Of a DNA stretch of 52,538 bases, positions 1 through 7,398 are shown in pieces; within the stretch, counting starts at the first letter, position 1, and each line of letters starts with the position of its first letter. The position numbers and the translations under genes are program-made. Source of the stretch: a virus; the IMG/VR virus record IMGVR_UViG_3300030046_000015, positions 1 through 52,538 of that record; one strand, given 5' to 3'. A model generated the notes under the pieces. The model had not been told where the DNA came from and did no database searches. It saw nothing but the letters and a program-made list of their open reading frames with translations.

Positions 1-2
1 CG

Positions 3-227
3 CTGGATAAGGTGGGCGCACTCGCCGATCCGGCGAAGAAGTTCCGCGTCACCGTGACGGAGGTCGAGGAGCCAACACCGCTGCCGTGCCCTTGTTGCGG
101 TACCAGCAATTACGTGTGCAGCCGAGATTTTCCAACCAGCATCTACTGCGTAACTTGCAGCCTGTCGATCACCGGCAAGACGTTCGCCGAGTGCGCGGCG
201 AAGTGGAACCGGAGGTGCGGCAAATGA
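3..227 (+). CDS. Lar-like zinc-ribbon protein (5' end possibly outside window)
   Basis: The frame is open to the left edge, so the true start may lie outside; GTG at 12 or 54 are in-frame alternatives. The protein has a CPCCG motif near the middle, a second CVTC pair about 20 residues later, and ends with an AAKWNRR motif. This CPxCG...C..C...A...WNRR layout is that of the Lar restriction-alleviation family of small phage zinc ribbons. Lar proteins modulate type I restriction in E. coli. That role here is inference only. The stop overlaps the next ATG (ATGA). Confidence 0.6.
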   Translation: MDKVGALADPAKKFRVTVTEVEEPTPLPCPCCGTSNYVCSRDFPTSIYCVTCSLSITGKTFAECAAKWNRRCGK

Positions 228-430
228 GGGGTGCCATTATATGCGACTTCCACCCGGCGGCCGAGGAGCCGCCGCTTACGCGCAAGATATACGGCTCCGC
301 GTACAGTCCTGACTGCCTGTTGAAGCTGGAAGGCGGCGGTTGGGCTGTCGGCATGTACATCAAAGGCGAAGGCTGGGAAAGTGACGAAGGCTACACCTAC
401 AATGTGAAGGAATGGGCCCTGCTGCCATGA
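224..430 (+). CDS. hypothetical protein, 68 aa
   Basis: I do not recognise this protein. The ATG at 224 is chosen because it overlaps the previous stop as ATGA. The product is acidic to neutral and rich in Gly, Trp and Tyr (LEGGGWAVGMYIKGEGW), which suggests a small beta-rich fold. Its stop overlaps the next ATG, so it sits in the middle of a translationally coupled run of small genes (3-1009). Confidence 0.6.
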   Translation: MRGAIICDFHPAAEEPPLTRKIYGSAYSPDCLLKLEGGGWAVGMYIKGEGWESDEGYTYNVKEWALLP

Positions 431-627
431 TAGAAGACGTTTGGCGCGACACGCCCGAACTGTACGAACGAGTGCGGGACACCGAACCGAAGACATGCTG
501 TATTTGCGGAGCGAGGCCGGCGCTGCGCAAGGTGGCTAAGAAGGGCTACTGCAGGGACCACTACGCCAACGCCGTCAGCGCGGCGTCCGGCGCTCCACTG
601 GTGCTGAAGGAGGAGGAACTGCTGTGA
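427..627 (+). CDS. small zinc-finger protein, 66 aa
   Basis: The ATG at 427 is chosen because it forms an ATGA overlap with the previous gene. The protein has a CCICGARPALRKV stretch followed by GYCRDHY, giving a C-x2-C...C-x2-H arrangement that could bind one zinc ion. The C-terminus is acidic (KEEELL). Function is unknown. It is coupled on both sides by four-base overlaps. Confidence 0.6.
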   Translation: MIEDVWRDTPELYERVRDTEPKTCCICGARPALRKVAKKGYCRDHYANAVSAASGAPLVLKEEELL

Positions 628-692
628 GCTATGTCGTGGTATTTGTCCTGCTGATGCTGGCGGCCTGCTATCTGGGAGCGCGGCGCAGATGA
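624..692 (+). CDS. 22-aa membrane micro-protein
   Basis: A GTG start overlaps the previous stop (GTGA) and its own TGA overlaps the next ATG (ATGA), so the reading frame fits exactly between two genes. The peptide is a single hydrophobic stretch (VVVFVLLMLAACYLG) followed by ARRR, consistent with one membrane segment and a basic cytoplasmic tail. LAAC resembles a lipobox. Length is far below usual annotation limits. The double overlap is the main evidence that it is translated. Confidence 0.5.
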   Translation: MSYVVVFVLLMLAACYLGARRR

Positions 693-1009
693 GGCTGCAG
701 AGGCGCCTGGAGCAGGTGTACGATGAGGTCAACCGCGGCCACTACGGGGGCAGGCTGCCGGAGGACCTGGAGATAAGGATCTACAAGATGAGGCTGGCCG
801 GGCGCTGGGTGCTGCACATGGATGATACCCACGCCATATGGGTGTCGGACGACCTGCCGGAGTTCGCCGCCTGCATCACGCTGGTGCACGAGGTGGTACA
901 CGTGCGCTGCCACCAGATGGGCTGGACGGACCATGAGACACACGGGCCGAGTTTCTTGAAGGAAAGGAAGCGCCTCCGCGACCGCGGGGTGTTTGATAGG
1001 TGGCTGTGA
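689..1009 (+). CDS. SprT-like zinc metallopeptidase family protein
   Basis: The 106-residue protein contains the HExxH zinc-binding and catalytic motif as HEVVH (residues 67-71). A downstream DHETHG segment (about 81-86) could supply the third metal ligand. It is followed by a GPSFLKERKRL stretch typical of SprT-like domains. The N-terminal YDEVNRGHYGGRLPEDLEI segment matches the family start (a helix followed by LP...I). SprT/SPRTN proteins cleave DNA-bound proteins. A small phage version may trim host or phage DNA-binding proteins, which is inference. The start overlaps the stop of the 22-aa gene. Confidence 0.75.
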   Translation: MRLQRRLEQVYDEVNRGHYGGRLPEDLEIRIYKMRLAGRWVLHMDDTHAIWVSDDLPEFAACITLVHEVVHVRCHQMGWTDHETHGPSFLKERKRLRDRGVFDRWL

Positions 1010-1052
1010 TGGTCGTAGCTGGGCTGGCAGGTTACGGCAGCTTGACTGGCGT

Positions 1053-1058
1053 TATAAT
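1053..1058 (+). promoter_or_regulatory. TATAAT -10 box, putative promoter
   Basis: A perfect TATAAT lies 44 bases before the start of the 762-aa gene. Upstream, GTTACG at 1031-1036 is a poor -35 match at 16-bp spacing. The box belongs to a set of ten perfect TATAAT boxes on this strand. Confidence 0.45.
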
Positions 1059-1096
1059 TAGGCAACGCAGTAAGAAGAACCCTCAGGAGAAATGAA

Positions 1097-3385
1097 ATGA
1101 CTGTAAAGACTAAGAAAGTGACGCAGACCGACCTGGACTTCACCGTGTTCAGTCGCGCGGTGGCCGCCCAGTTCCAGCGCATGAGCGCGCATCCGCTGTT
1201 CCGCGCATCAACCAGCAAGGACGATATGTGGGCCATATACCAGGCCGCTTGGCCGGAGGGCACCAACGAGATCTTCCGCGAGCGGCGGGAGCATGATTGC
1301 CAGAAGTGCAAGCACTTCATCCGAGCGGTCGGCGGCGTCGTGGCCGTGATCGACGGCGAGCTTGTCAGTATTTGGGACGCGGAGATGCCCGAGCCGTACG
1401 CCACGGTGGCTGCGGCCATGTCGCGCTACGTGGAATCTTGCGCCATCGACAACGTGTTCCTCACGTCGGAGCGCACGGCGGGGGTGGCGAAGAATTTTCA
1501 GCAGGTCATAACTGCCCTAGAGTTCCAAGACTCATTCGCGAAGGCTTCGGCTACACCGCTAAAGAGCGAACGCGTGATCGAGTGGAACCACTTCAGCGTC
1601 GCCATCCCGGACCGCTTCGTCGTCTCGAAGAAGGACATCGGGCCGAAACTGGCCGACGCCCGCGCCACGCACGACGTTCTGCTGCGCGGACTGCAGGAGC
1701 TCACGCTGGACTCGGTCGACACGGTGCTCGAGTTGATTGCGCAGAACTCGCTCTACCGTGGGGAGGAGTATAAGCATTCGTTGCAGACGTTCCGGGCGTT
1801 GAAGGTGAAGTTCGACGCCGTGAGTCCTGCCATGCAGCTTTCTCTGAATAACCGAGCGGCAGCGGATGAAGTGCTGAACGAACGACGCGACCAGTTCGCG
1901 TGGCTCCACGCCCAGGCCGCGCACCCGACAGCGAGTCGGATTCGCAACACGGCCATTGGCACGCTGCTGATCGACCTGTCGGCCGGGATCGAGCTCGAGG
2001 ACGCCGTCAAGAAGTTCGAGACGTCCGTCATGGCCCCATCCAATTACAAGCGGCCCACGGCGCTGGTTTCCAAGGCCATGATCGAGAAGGCGCGCGTGAA
2101 AATCGACGAGCTGGGGCTGGCGTCGGCTTTGGAGCGTCGCTACGCCGTCATAGACGACATCACGGTGAACAATATCCTGTTCGCCGACCGATCGGCCAAG
2201 GTGCTGAGGGGCCAGCGCGGCGGTGGTAAGACGGCCGAGAGCGCGTTCGCGGAACTGGCGGAGAAGATCCCCGAGGACGTCAAGAAGCTGGACCGCGTGG
2301 AGGAGATCGGCATCGAGAAGTTCCTCAAGGACGTGCTTCCGAAGGCGACCTCGCTGGAGGTTCTGTTTGAGAACAAGCACGCCGGGAACCTCGTCAGCCT
2401 TATCGCGCCAGTCGACCCCACGGCTAAGAACCTGTTCAAGTGGCCCAACAAGTTCTCCTGGTCGTACGCGGGGGACGTGGCGGACTCCATCAAGGAGCGC
2501 GTCAAGCGCGCCGGAGGAAGCGTAGTCGGCGACCTTTGCTGCCGGCTGGCCTGGGACTACACGGACGACCTGGATTTCCACATGATTGAGCCAGCTGGCG
2601 CGGGGCGTGGAAGAGGCGGTTTCGGCACCGGTAGCACGCATATCTTCTACGGCAACGTACGCAGGCCGTCTGCCAGCGGAGGCATTCTGGACCTGGACGC
2701 CAACGGTTGCGACGGCCTGAAGGCTGAACCAGCGGAGAACATCTTCTACGCCGACAAGGCCAACATGGCGGAGGGCGTGTACGAGCTGACGGTAAACAAC
2801 TACTCGCGACGCTCGACCGGAAGTGGATTCGAGGCGCAGGTGGAGTTTGGCGGCGTCACGCACAACTTCGTCTACGAGAAGGCGCTGCGCACCGGAGAGA
2901 CGGTAAGCGTAGCCAAGGTGAAGTACAGCCATGCGGCTGGGTTCGAGATTATCGAGTCGTTGCCGTCGACGCAAACCTCCAAGGAGGTTTGGGGTATGCA
3001 GACGCAGACCTTTCGCAAGGCGAACGTGGTCATGCTGTCGCCGAATTGGTGGGATGGCTACGCGCCTGGCACCGCGACGTTCGAATCACTCGGAGACGTG
3101 GAAGCTGACGAGCGGGTGGCGAAGGCGTTCGGTATCGGCAACAAGCACTACTTCTTCATGCTGGAGGGCTGCGCCAACGAGGGCAAGGCTCGCGGCTACT
3201 ACAATGAATTCTTGCGCGCGGACCTGGAACCGCACCGCAAGGTCATGGAGATGGTGGGGGCCAAGATGCGCACGGACGAGGCCGCGCACCAGTTGTCTGG
3301 CTTAGGCTTCTCGTCTACACAGAGGGCTGAGCTAACCGTGCGGGTCGGCGGAACGTTCAGCCGTGTCGTAAAGGTGGTGTTCTAG
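1097..3385 (+). CDS. large early protein with YfaP/DUF2135-like C-terminal domain
   Basis: This 762-aa protein starts at an ATG preceded by AGGAGA. The N-terminal 450 residues are mostly helical and not recognised; they include HDCQKCKHF, a possible metal site. From about residue 475 a beta-rich region reads LAWDYTDDLDFHMIEP, then HIFYGN, GGILDLDANGCDG, and GVYELTVNNYSRR. This matches the YfaP/DUF2135 pattern of an Asp-rich, possibly Ca-binding beta-sandwich. The last 100 residues (MLSPNWWDG...KHYFFMLEGC) are found with this domain in other large phage proteins as far as I recall. It has its own TATAAT box and is the largest gene before the polymerase. The role is unknown; a scaffold or host-interaction protein is possible. 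Confidence 0.6.
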   Translation: MTVKTKKVTQTDLDFTVFSRAVAAQFQRMSAHPLFRASTSKDDMWAIYQAAWPEGTNEIFRERREHDCQKCKHFIRAVGGVVAVIDGELVSIWDAEMPEPYATVAAAMSRYVESCAIDNVFLTSERTAGVAKNFQQVITALEFQDSFAKASATPLKSERVIEWNHFSVAIPDRFVVSKKDIGPKLADARATHDVLLRGLQELTLDSVDTVLELIAQNSLYRGEEYKHSLQTFRALKVKFDAVSPAMQLSLNNRAAADEVLNERRDQFAWLHAQAAHPTASRIRNTAIGTLLIDLSAGIELEDAVKKFETSVMAPSNYKRPTALVSKAMIEKARVKIDELGLASALERRYAVIDDITVNNILFADRSAKVLRGQRGGGKTAESAFAELAEKIPEDVKKLDRVEEIGIEKFLKDVLPKATSLEVLFENKHAGNLVSLIAPVDPTAKNLFKWPNKFSWSYAGDVADSIKERVKRAGGSVVGDLCCRLAWDYTDDLDFHMIEPAGAGRGRGGFGTGSTHIFYGNVRRPSASGGILDLDANGCDGLKAEPAENIFYADKANMAEGVYELTVNNYSRRSTGSGFEAQVEFGGVTHNFVYEKALRTGETVSVAKVKYSHAAGFEIIESLPSTQTSKEVWGMQTQTFRKANVVMLSPNWWDGYAPGTATFESLGDVEADERVAKAFGIGNKHYFFMLEGCANEGKARGYYNEFLRADLEPHRKVMEMVGAKMRTDEAAHQLSGLGFSSTQRAELTVRVGGTFSRVVKVVF

Positions 3386-3645
3386 TGGGCGATTGCACCG
3401 TATGTGGCGAAAACTGCATGGCCGATGTGCGCGAAGCATTTCCAGGCTGTCGTTACCAAGACTATAACAACAGCATTTGGAAAGTAGCTAGCGGCGACAT
3501 GCGCGATGATGACCCACCACTCGGCAGTGGACCGACAGAGGCATTTGCATACCATGACGCCGCCGGTCGGCTGTTCAAGGTGCAAGAACTCCGAAGACGT
3601 CGTGAGCTGGTAAAAGAAGAGAAGACGGCCGAAGATGAGAACTGA
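3385..3645 (+). CDS. hypothetical protein, 86 aa, Cys-containing
   Basis: GTG at 3385 shares one base with the upstream TAG (TAGTG). The N-terminus has CTVCGENC, and the C-terminus is a charged helix (ELRRRRELVKEEKTAEDEN). I do not recognise a family. The 3' end overlaps the next gene by 11 bases. Confidence 0.55.
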   Translation: MGDCTVCGENCMADVREAFPGCRYQDYNNSIWKVASGDMRDDDPPLGSGPTEAFAYHDAAGRLFKVQELRRRRELVKEEKTAEDEN

Positions 3646-3835
3646 GTTCCATGGACTGTTGGTGCTGAAGACGGGAGAGTTGGTAGTTGTGGACGCTGAA
3701 GTAAAGCTGTTCACAACTAGCAGCGCTGCTAAAGACTTCTACTTTGCAGAGTTTACACTAGAGCAATGTATTCCCGTCGTAGTGACGATTGAGAGCGTGG
3801 TGTCGCAAGTTGTGTTAACGGAAAGGAAGCAATGA
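3635..3835 (+). CDS. hypothetical protein, 66 aa
   Basis: ATG at 3635 lies inside the end of the previous gene. The product is rich in Val, Thr and Phe with alternating hydrophobic residues (LLVLKTGELVVVDAEVKLF), suggesting a small beta fold. No family is recognised. Its stop overlaps the next ATG (ATGA at 3832). Confidence 0.55.
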   Translation: MRTEFHGLLVLKTGELVVVDAEVKLFTTSSAAKDFYFAEFTLEQCIPVVVTIESVVSQVVLTERKQ

Positions 3836-4068
3836 TGTTCACATTAGATGCAGCACAGAAGAGTAAGCTACGCACTTGGCAGCAGGAACAGGAAGAACTG
3901 GTTAAAAGCGAAGGCAAGAATGTCGATCTAAATGGCGAGCCTTACTACGGCGCTATAGGCGGCGAACTTACATATTCATTCACGCCAACTTCACTGGCGA
4001 TAATTGTGAAAGTAAAGCACGCTGTAACAGAGAACGAGATTGATCTCAGCGACTACGACAGCTTCTAG
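3832..4068 (+). CDS. hypothetical protein, 78 aa
   Basis: It starts at the ATG that overlaps the previous stop; a second ATG follows directly at 3835. AAAGGAAG upstream is the likely ribosome site. The N-terminal half is a charged helix (QKSKLRTWQQEQEELVKSEGK) and the C-terminal half looks like beta strands. This resembles small phage proteins of unknown function. It ends just before a TATAAT box. Confidence 0.55.
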   Translation: MMFTLDAAQKSKLRTWQQEQEELVKSEGKNVDLNGEPYYGAIGGELTYSFTPTSLAIIVKVKHAVTENEIDLSDYDSF

Positions 4069-4070
4069 GC

Positions 4071-4076
4071 TATAAT
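4071..4076 (+). promoter_or_regulatory. TATAAT -10 box, putative promoter
   Basis: A perfect TATAAT in the context GGCTATAATC begins two bases after the upstream stop codon and lies 46 bases before the next start. No convincing -35 element is visible. Confidence 0.45.
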
Positions 4077-4121
4077 CAAACCAATGGCACCATACTCGCA
4101 CCACAGAAAAGGAGAACCACA

Positions 4122-4520
4122 ATGTCAGAAGCAAACTTCGAACGTGCGTCACGGCTGAAGATCCGTTTCGCGACCACCCTCGGCACCATCTCACCCGAAG
4201 ATCTCTGGGACCTTCCGCTCACTTCCGGCCGCTCGGTAAGCCTGGACGACATCGCCCGGTCGCTGAATAGCGAACTCAAGAGTGCCATGAACGAGAGCTT
4301 CGTGCTGAAGGCCACGGAGGCCGACGAGAAACTCCAGTTGGGCTTCGACATCGTGAAGCATATCATCGATATCAAACTGGCGGAGCGCGAAGTGGCGGCG
4401 ACCGCAGCGGCGAAGAAGGCCGAGAAGCAGAAACTGCTCGGTCTCATCGCGGAGAAGCAGGAAGGAGCCTTGAAGGAGAAGTCCGTCGAGGAGCTCCAGG
4501 CTATGGTCGAGGCGCTGTAA
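4122..4520 (+). CDS. conserved phage protein, 132 aa, helical
   Basis: The ATG follows AAAAGGAGAACCACA. The N-terminus (RLKIRFATTLGTISPEDLWDLPL, shown here by its end positions about 11-33) followed by an LDDIARSLNSELK segment and a central IVKHIIDIKLAE helix matches a conserved phage protein family I recognise by pattern but not by name. The C-terminal half is a charged helix with AAAKKAEKQK and ends in an EELQAMVEAL segment. Family members usually lie in early operons. No catalytic motif is visible, so function is unknown. Confidence 0.65.
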   Translation: MSEANFERASRLKIRFATTLGTISPEDLWDLPLTSGRSVSLDDIARSLNSELKSAMNESFVLKATEADEKLQLGFDIVKHIIDIKLAEREVAATAAAKKAEKQKLLGLIAEKQEGALKEKSVEELQAMVEAL

Positions 4521-4548
4521 TTGATTCCTGCCACAGGAAACCGCCCAC

Positions 4549-4653
4549 GTGCCGCTTGACGTCGAAGTGGAAGATCGGGCTTGTGGCTGGAAAGATGCGG
4601 AAAGCATTGAGCGGCTTCCGTATACCAACAGAGCAAAGGAGCGCCTATGTTAG
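4549..4653 (+). CDS. possible 34-aa micro-protein
   Basis: A GTG start about nine bases after an AGGAAA site opens a short frame (MPLDVEVEDRACGWKDAE...) that ends in TAG overlapping the first codons of the next gene. Its only support is the tight overlap and an otherwise empty 126-base gap. It could be chance. Confidence 0.25.
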   Translation: MPLDVEVEDRACGWKDAESIERLPYTNRAKERLC

Positions 4654-4868
4654 ACATGATTGCAATAGAGATGGCGCTGGAGAAGTTCAGAGCGAAGTGT
4701 CCTGATTCATACAAGGGCGTCGACGACTCTGAAACTATCTGCGCCATCTTGGGCTCTGCCGGCATGTTTGGAAGCATGGCGGCGCGTGCTACTAGCGAGC
4801 TGTGCCGTCTGCAAGCGAACATCGATGCGACGTTGTCGCCGGAATTTTGGAAAGAGGTAGACAAATGA
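4647..4868 (+). CDS. hypothetical protein, 73 aa
   Basis: The ATG follows AAAGGAGCGCCT, a good ribosome site. The predicted protein is helical, with two cysteines in the middle (AKCPDSY, ETICAILG) and an ELCRLQANIDATLSPEFWKE tail (20 residues). It resembles generic phage proteins sized 70-80 aa. Function is unknown. Its stop overlaps the next start (ATGA). Confidence 0.6.
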   Translation: MLDMIAIEMALEKFRAKCPDSYKGVDDSETICAILGSAGMFGSMAARATSELCRLQANIDATLSPEFWKEVDK

Positions 4869-5071
4869 GAACCATGTCGGTAGGGAAGTGGAGTAAGCTG
4901 CCAAGCGTGTACAAGGAAGTCCGCAACGGACGATACTGTGTCATGCTGGCTGGCAAGATGAGGCCGGTGATGCTGATCGGAGCCGCTACCAGGGAAGCGG
5001 AGACGGATATGAAGACTGAGTCGTGGACGCCGGCGCATTCGTTGGCGGCGTTCGCAAGGGAGGCGGGATGA
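4865..5071 (+). CDS. hypothetical protein, 68 aa
   Basis: The ATG at 4865 is set by the ATGA overlap with the previous stop; a second ATG at 4874 is possible. The sequence has basic residues early and a beta-like YCVMLAGKMRPVMLIG stretch. It is not recognised. The stop overlaps the next ATG at 5068. Confidence 0.55.
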   Translation: MRTMSVGKWSKLPSVYKEVRNGRYCVMLAGKMRPVMLIGAATREAETDMKTESWTPAHSLAAFAREAG

Positions 5072-5424
5072 GCTTGAAAAGCGTGCGGTACTGCGACGAA
5101 TGCGGAGCGGCCAAGACCATCGCCAACCATTGGTGGGCCGTCTCCAACACGGCGGAAGCGCCTCTGTTCATGACCTCCAAGAGCGCCGACAAGCTGCTGC
5201 ACAAGGACGCGTTCCGGCTGGATTACTGCAGCTACACCTGCGTCGGCACGGTGTTCAACCGCTGGCTGGACACTGGCTCCGTCGTCAAGAAGAAGCCGCG
5301 CCCGATCAAGGCGGTGGCCGTTGCCAAGGCGATAGAACCCGAACTCGACGAGACAGAGGAAGAGTACGCTCGGTTGCTTACACCGTCAGAGGTAGAAAAG
5401 GAAGCGTATGCAGCTGTTTATTGA
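5068..5424 (+). CDS. zinc-finger-like protein, 118 aa
   Basis: Starts at the ATG that overlaps the previous stop. Two cysteine pairs, YCDECGAAK near the N-terminus and DYCSYTC around residue 50, could form one zinc site. The rest is basic (VVKKKPRPIKAVAVAKAI) and then acidic (ELDETEEEYARLL). A nucleic-acid or protein adaptor role is possible but not shown. It overlaps the next gene by 17 bases. Confidence 0.55.
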   Translation: MSLKSVRYCDECGAAKTIANHWWAVSNTAEAPLFMTSKSADKLLHKDAFRLDYCSYTCVGTVFNRWLDTGSVVKKKPRPIKAVAVAKAIEPELDETEEEYARLLTPSEVEKEAYAAVY

Positions 5425-5878
5425 TTGTGACGGTGTGTTAGCGGACTTCGATCAATACTTCATCGACCACTACGGACGACATCCGACACTGGTGGAGGAA
5501 GAGCACGGCAGTAAACGACTGTGGCAAGATCTGCAGGACCATGAAGATTACTACTTCAAGCTGCCGCTCATGCCGGACGCCATGGAGCTGTACGATAGCG
5601 TCAAGCATCTGAATCCGATCATTCTGACTGGAAGACCAGCAAGCGGACTATGGGCCGTGGATCAAAAGATTCGTTGGACGGCCAAGCATTTTCCAGGCGT
5701 ACCGACCATCGTCTGTCTATCGCGTGACAAGTGCCATCACATGACCGCGCCTGGAGACATACTCGTGGATGATCGGGTGAAGTACGCACCATTTTGGACT
5801 GACGCTGGCGGAGTGTTCGTTCATCACAAGTCGGCGGAAGCGACGATTGTTACACTAGAGAGGCTGGGTTTGCTGTGA
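5408..5878 (+). CDS. HAD-superfamily 5'(3')-deoxyribonucleotidase-like phosphatase
   Basis: The 156-aa protein has HAD motif I as DCDGVLADFD at the N-terminus, motif II as ILTGRP around residue 75, and the acidic motif near the C-terminus as DILVDDRVKY. This is the order and size of NT5C-type 5'(3')-deoxyribonucleotidases, which dephosphorylate dNMPs (often dTMP or dUMP) in the cytoplasm. In a phage that seems to replace thymine (see the cluster at 27585-32631) such an enzyme could lower the dTMP pool. That link is inference. Confidence 0.75.
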   Translation: MQLFIDCDGVLADFDQYFIDHYGRHPTLVEEEHGSKRLWQDLQDHEDYYFKLPLMPDAMELYDSVKHLNPIILTGRPASGLWAVDQKIRWTAKHFPGVPTIVCLSRDKCHHMTAPGDILVDDRVKYAPFWTDAGGVFVHHKSAEATIVTLERLGLL

Positions 5879-5964
5879 AACATTTATGGCACGAGTTCAT
5901 CGGCGTGCTTGGTATGATCTGGAGCGCTATTTTATTTCTATTCACAGGACTTGGTGATCAATGA
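5875..5964 (+). CDS. 29-aa single-span membrane micro-protein
   Basis: GTG at 5875 overlaps the upstream TGA (GTGA), and its own stop overlaps the next ATG (ATGA). The peptide has one hydrophobic run, FIGVLGMIWSAILFLFTGLG, flanked by a basic start (KHLWH). This is consistent with one membrane segment. Function is unknown. The two overlaps support translation. Confidence 0.5.
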   Translation: MKHLWHEFIGVLGMIWSAILFLFTGLGDQ

Positions 5965-6134
5965 AGATATGGATTCTGAACGTACTGGTTAGTGACCAAT
6001 ACGGCACCATTGAGGACGTTGGTTACTTCTCTTCAAAGGAACTAACCGAAGCGGCGCAGGCTTCCATTCCAACGCAACTTAGTTTGGTGCGAGAGAAAGA
6101 GCTGGACAGACCGCTGGAACCGAGGTGGTTGTGA
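5961..6134 (+). CDS. hypothetical protein, 57 aa
   Basis: ATG at 5961 overlaps the stop of the membrane micro-protein. The sequence starts MKIWILNVLVSDQYG and has VGYFSSKELTEAAQA, suggesting a strand-then-helix fold. No family is recognised. Its TGA overlaps the GTG start of the J-domain gene. Confidence 0.55.
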   Translation: MKIWILNVLVSDQYGTIEDVGYFSSKELTEAAQASIPTQLSLVREKELDRPLEPRWL

Positions 6135-6469
6135 CGCCCTACTGCATACTGTTGGCGAAGCCAAACGACTCTGACGAGATCATTCGTAAATTATACCATG
6201 GGCTGGCGCGGTACTGCCATCCGGATGCGCGGCGTGGAATGCCAGAGGCGTCGCAGGAGAAGTTGAACTTCCAGTGGCACCGCATCACCGAAGCGTACTC
6301 AGCCATCAAGACTGACGCGCTGCGTGCACAGTGGGCGGCGTCGCAGTTTCTGCTGTCAGGGCAGTGTGGCAAGTGCGCAGGCTCGGGCGTGGTCGGTACA
6401 CGTATGTTCAAGGGCAAGATAACGGAGTGCAAGGATTGCAAGGGAGAGGGACGCACGCGTGATGGCTGA
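6131..6469 (+). CDS. DnaJ-like protein: J-domain plus CxxCxGxG zinc fingers
   Basis: The 112-aa product begins with a J-domain-like region: helices around LYHGLARYCHPDARRG, with the invariant HPD tripeptide, then an ITEAYSAI helix. It ends with two CxxCxGxG repeats (CGKCAGSG and CKDCKGEG) as in the DnaJ cysteine-rich region, but with two repeats instead of four. J-proteins stimulate Hsp70 ATPase, and phage versions could redirect host DnaK. GTG at 6131 is chosen for its overlap with the upstream TGA; GTG at 6125 is also in frame. Confidence 0.75.
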   Translation: MTPYCILLAKPNDSDEIIRKLYHGLARYCHPDARRGMPEASQEKLNFQWHRITEAYSAIKTDALRAQWAASQFLLSGQCGKCAGSGVVGTRMFKGKITECKDCKGEGRTRDG

Positions 6470-6482
6470 AAACCGGTCACGC

Positions 6483-6488
6483 TATAAT
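6483..6488 (+). promoter_or_regulatory. TATAAT -10 box, putative promoter
   Basis: A perfect TATAAT in the context CGCTATAATTG lies 18 bases before the ATG at 6507, with AAGGAGG in between. The leader would therefore be very short. No clear -35 element is visible. Confidence 0.45.
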
Positions 6489-6506
6489 TGAAGCAAGGAG
6501 GTCGTT

Positions 6507-6962
6507 ATGGCCAAGAGAAAACAGAAACAGCAAGAAACAGTAGTTCAGCCAACCAACCACGACCGTGCCCCTTACTGGGAAGTATTCTTCAAGTGTCAGC
6601 GTAGTCCTGTTCTACGGAGCCAGCTGATTACTGCACTCATGGCAGGTAAACCGTTGGAAGTTGAACGGCTTCCACCAGCCGCGCTGCTGGACGTCGTAAT
6701 GCTGTCCATGGTTACGCGTGAGTATTATCAAGCTGAGATAATTGACGATTACGTGGCTCTTCTTCGCAAGACTGACACTATTTGGCGCGAGCCGATGTGG
6801 ACGTGCAAAATTTTCGACCAATACCACTTGCACACGGCGGACTACGTGGTACGCGGTTCTACTGAGCTCGTCAGCTACGAGGACAGATATTTGCCAGGGT
6901 TAGTGCAGTGGTATTTGAACGCCGAAGCACCATCGTACTTCAAGGAGGAAATCACTAAGTGA
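6507..6962 (+). CDS. hypothetical protein, 151 aa
   Basis: The ATG follows AAGGAGGTCGTT, a strong site. After a basic and Gln-rich N-terminus (AKRKQKQQET) the protein appears helical and acidic, with many aromatic residues (REYYQAEIIDDYVALL, KIFDQYHLHTADYV). I recognise no domain. It is the first gene after a TATAAT box and is followed at once by a 36-aa basic peptide. Confidence 0.6.
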   Translation: MAKRKQKQQETVVQPTNHDRAPYWEVFFKCQRSPVLRSQLITALMAGKPLEVERLPPAALLDVVMLSMVTREYYQAEIIDDYVALLRKTDTIWREPMWTCKIFDQYHLHTADYVVRGSTELVSYEDRYLPGLVQWYLNAEAPSYFKEEITK

Positions 6963-7072
6963 TGAAGACGCTGCGTAAGGAATGGCGGATAGCGCGCTAC
7001 TACGGGGCCAGCAGGAAACTTGCTTTAAAGATAGTGTTTAGAAATTGGCGCTACAAGCGCCTGGGCCTCTAA
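6962..7072 (+). CDS. 36-aa basic peptide
   Basis: ATG at 6962 shares a base with the upstream TGA (TGATG). The peptide is strongly basic (KTLRKEWRIARYYGASRKLA then FRNWRYKRLGL) and could form an amphipathic nucleic-acid- or membrane-binding helix. No homolog is recognised. Confidence 0.45.
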   Translation: MKTLRKEWRIARYYGASRKLALKIVFRNWRYKRLGL

Positions 7073-7116
7073 CGCAGCAACAACAATTCGTTTGGTTGAA
7101 AGAAGGAGCTTTACGA

Positions 7117-7371
7117 ATGTACGCATCGATCGATTTCGCCAATAAGACAGAACTCCGCGCAGCAATCAAGCAAGGTCAGACCGTAGTGGCATACTCACCC
7201 ACGCTCGGTATGGCGGCTGTAACTGGTCGAACTAAGATTGAAGGGCCGTGGCCGATTGGCGCGGTCGCAGCAGACGCCACCACGCAACAACCGGTGGTAC
7301 GCTATCGCGGTCTGAACAGGTGGAGCGCGTGGGTCGACGTACGCGATATGCGCGTGGTGGCGGTGCACTAA
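7117..7371 (+). CDS. hypothetical protein, 84 aa
   Basis: The ATG at 7117 is chosen because AGAAGGAG lies eight bases upstream; the frame is open upstream to 7045. The product looks beta-rich (TVVAYSPTLGMAAVTGRTKI, PVVRYRGLNRWSAWVDVRDM). It may be a small SH3-like or barrel fold. Function is unknown. It is followed by the structured RNA region. Confidence 0.6.
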   Translation: MYASIDFANKTELRAAIKQGQTVVAYSPTLGMAAVTGRTKIEGPWPIGAVAADATTQQPVVRYRGLNRWSAWVDVRDMRVVAVH

Positions 7372-7398
7372 GTTCGCAATGCGTGACCTCAGCTCGCT

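Noticed and set aside
234-239. TATAAT on the minus strand
   Set aside because: It lies inside a rightward gene run with no leftward gene behind it; treated as chance.
1009-1095. 28-aa frame MVVAGLAGYGSLTG... starting at TGATG after the SprT-like gene
   Set aside because: It spans the TATAAT box and the leader of the next gene, and has no ribosome site of its own. Kept out as probably chance, although the overlap is in the style of this genome.
1559-2974. Long antisense frame (471 aa) opposite the YfaP-like gene
   Set aside because: It is the shadow of a well-supported plus-strand gene, with Arg/Leu/Val-rich composition and no start signal.
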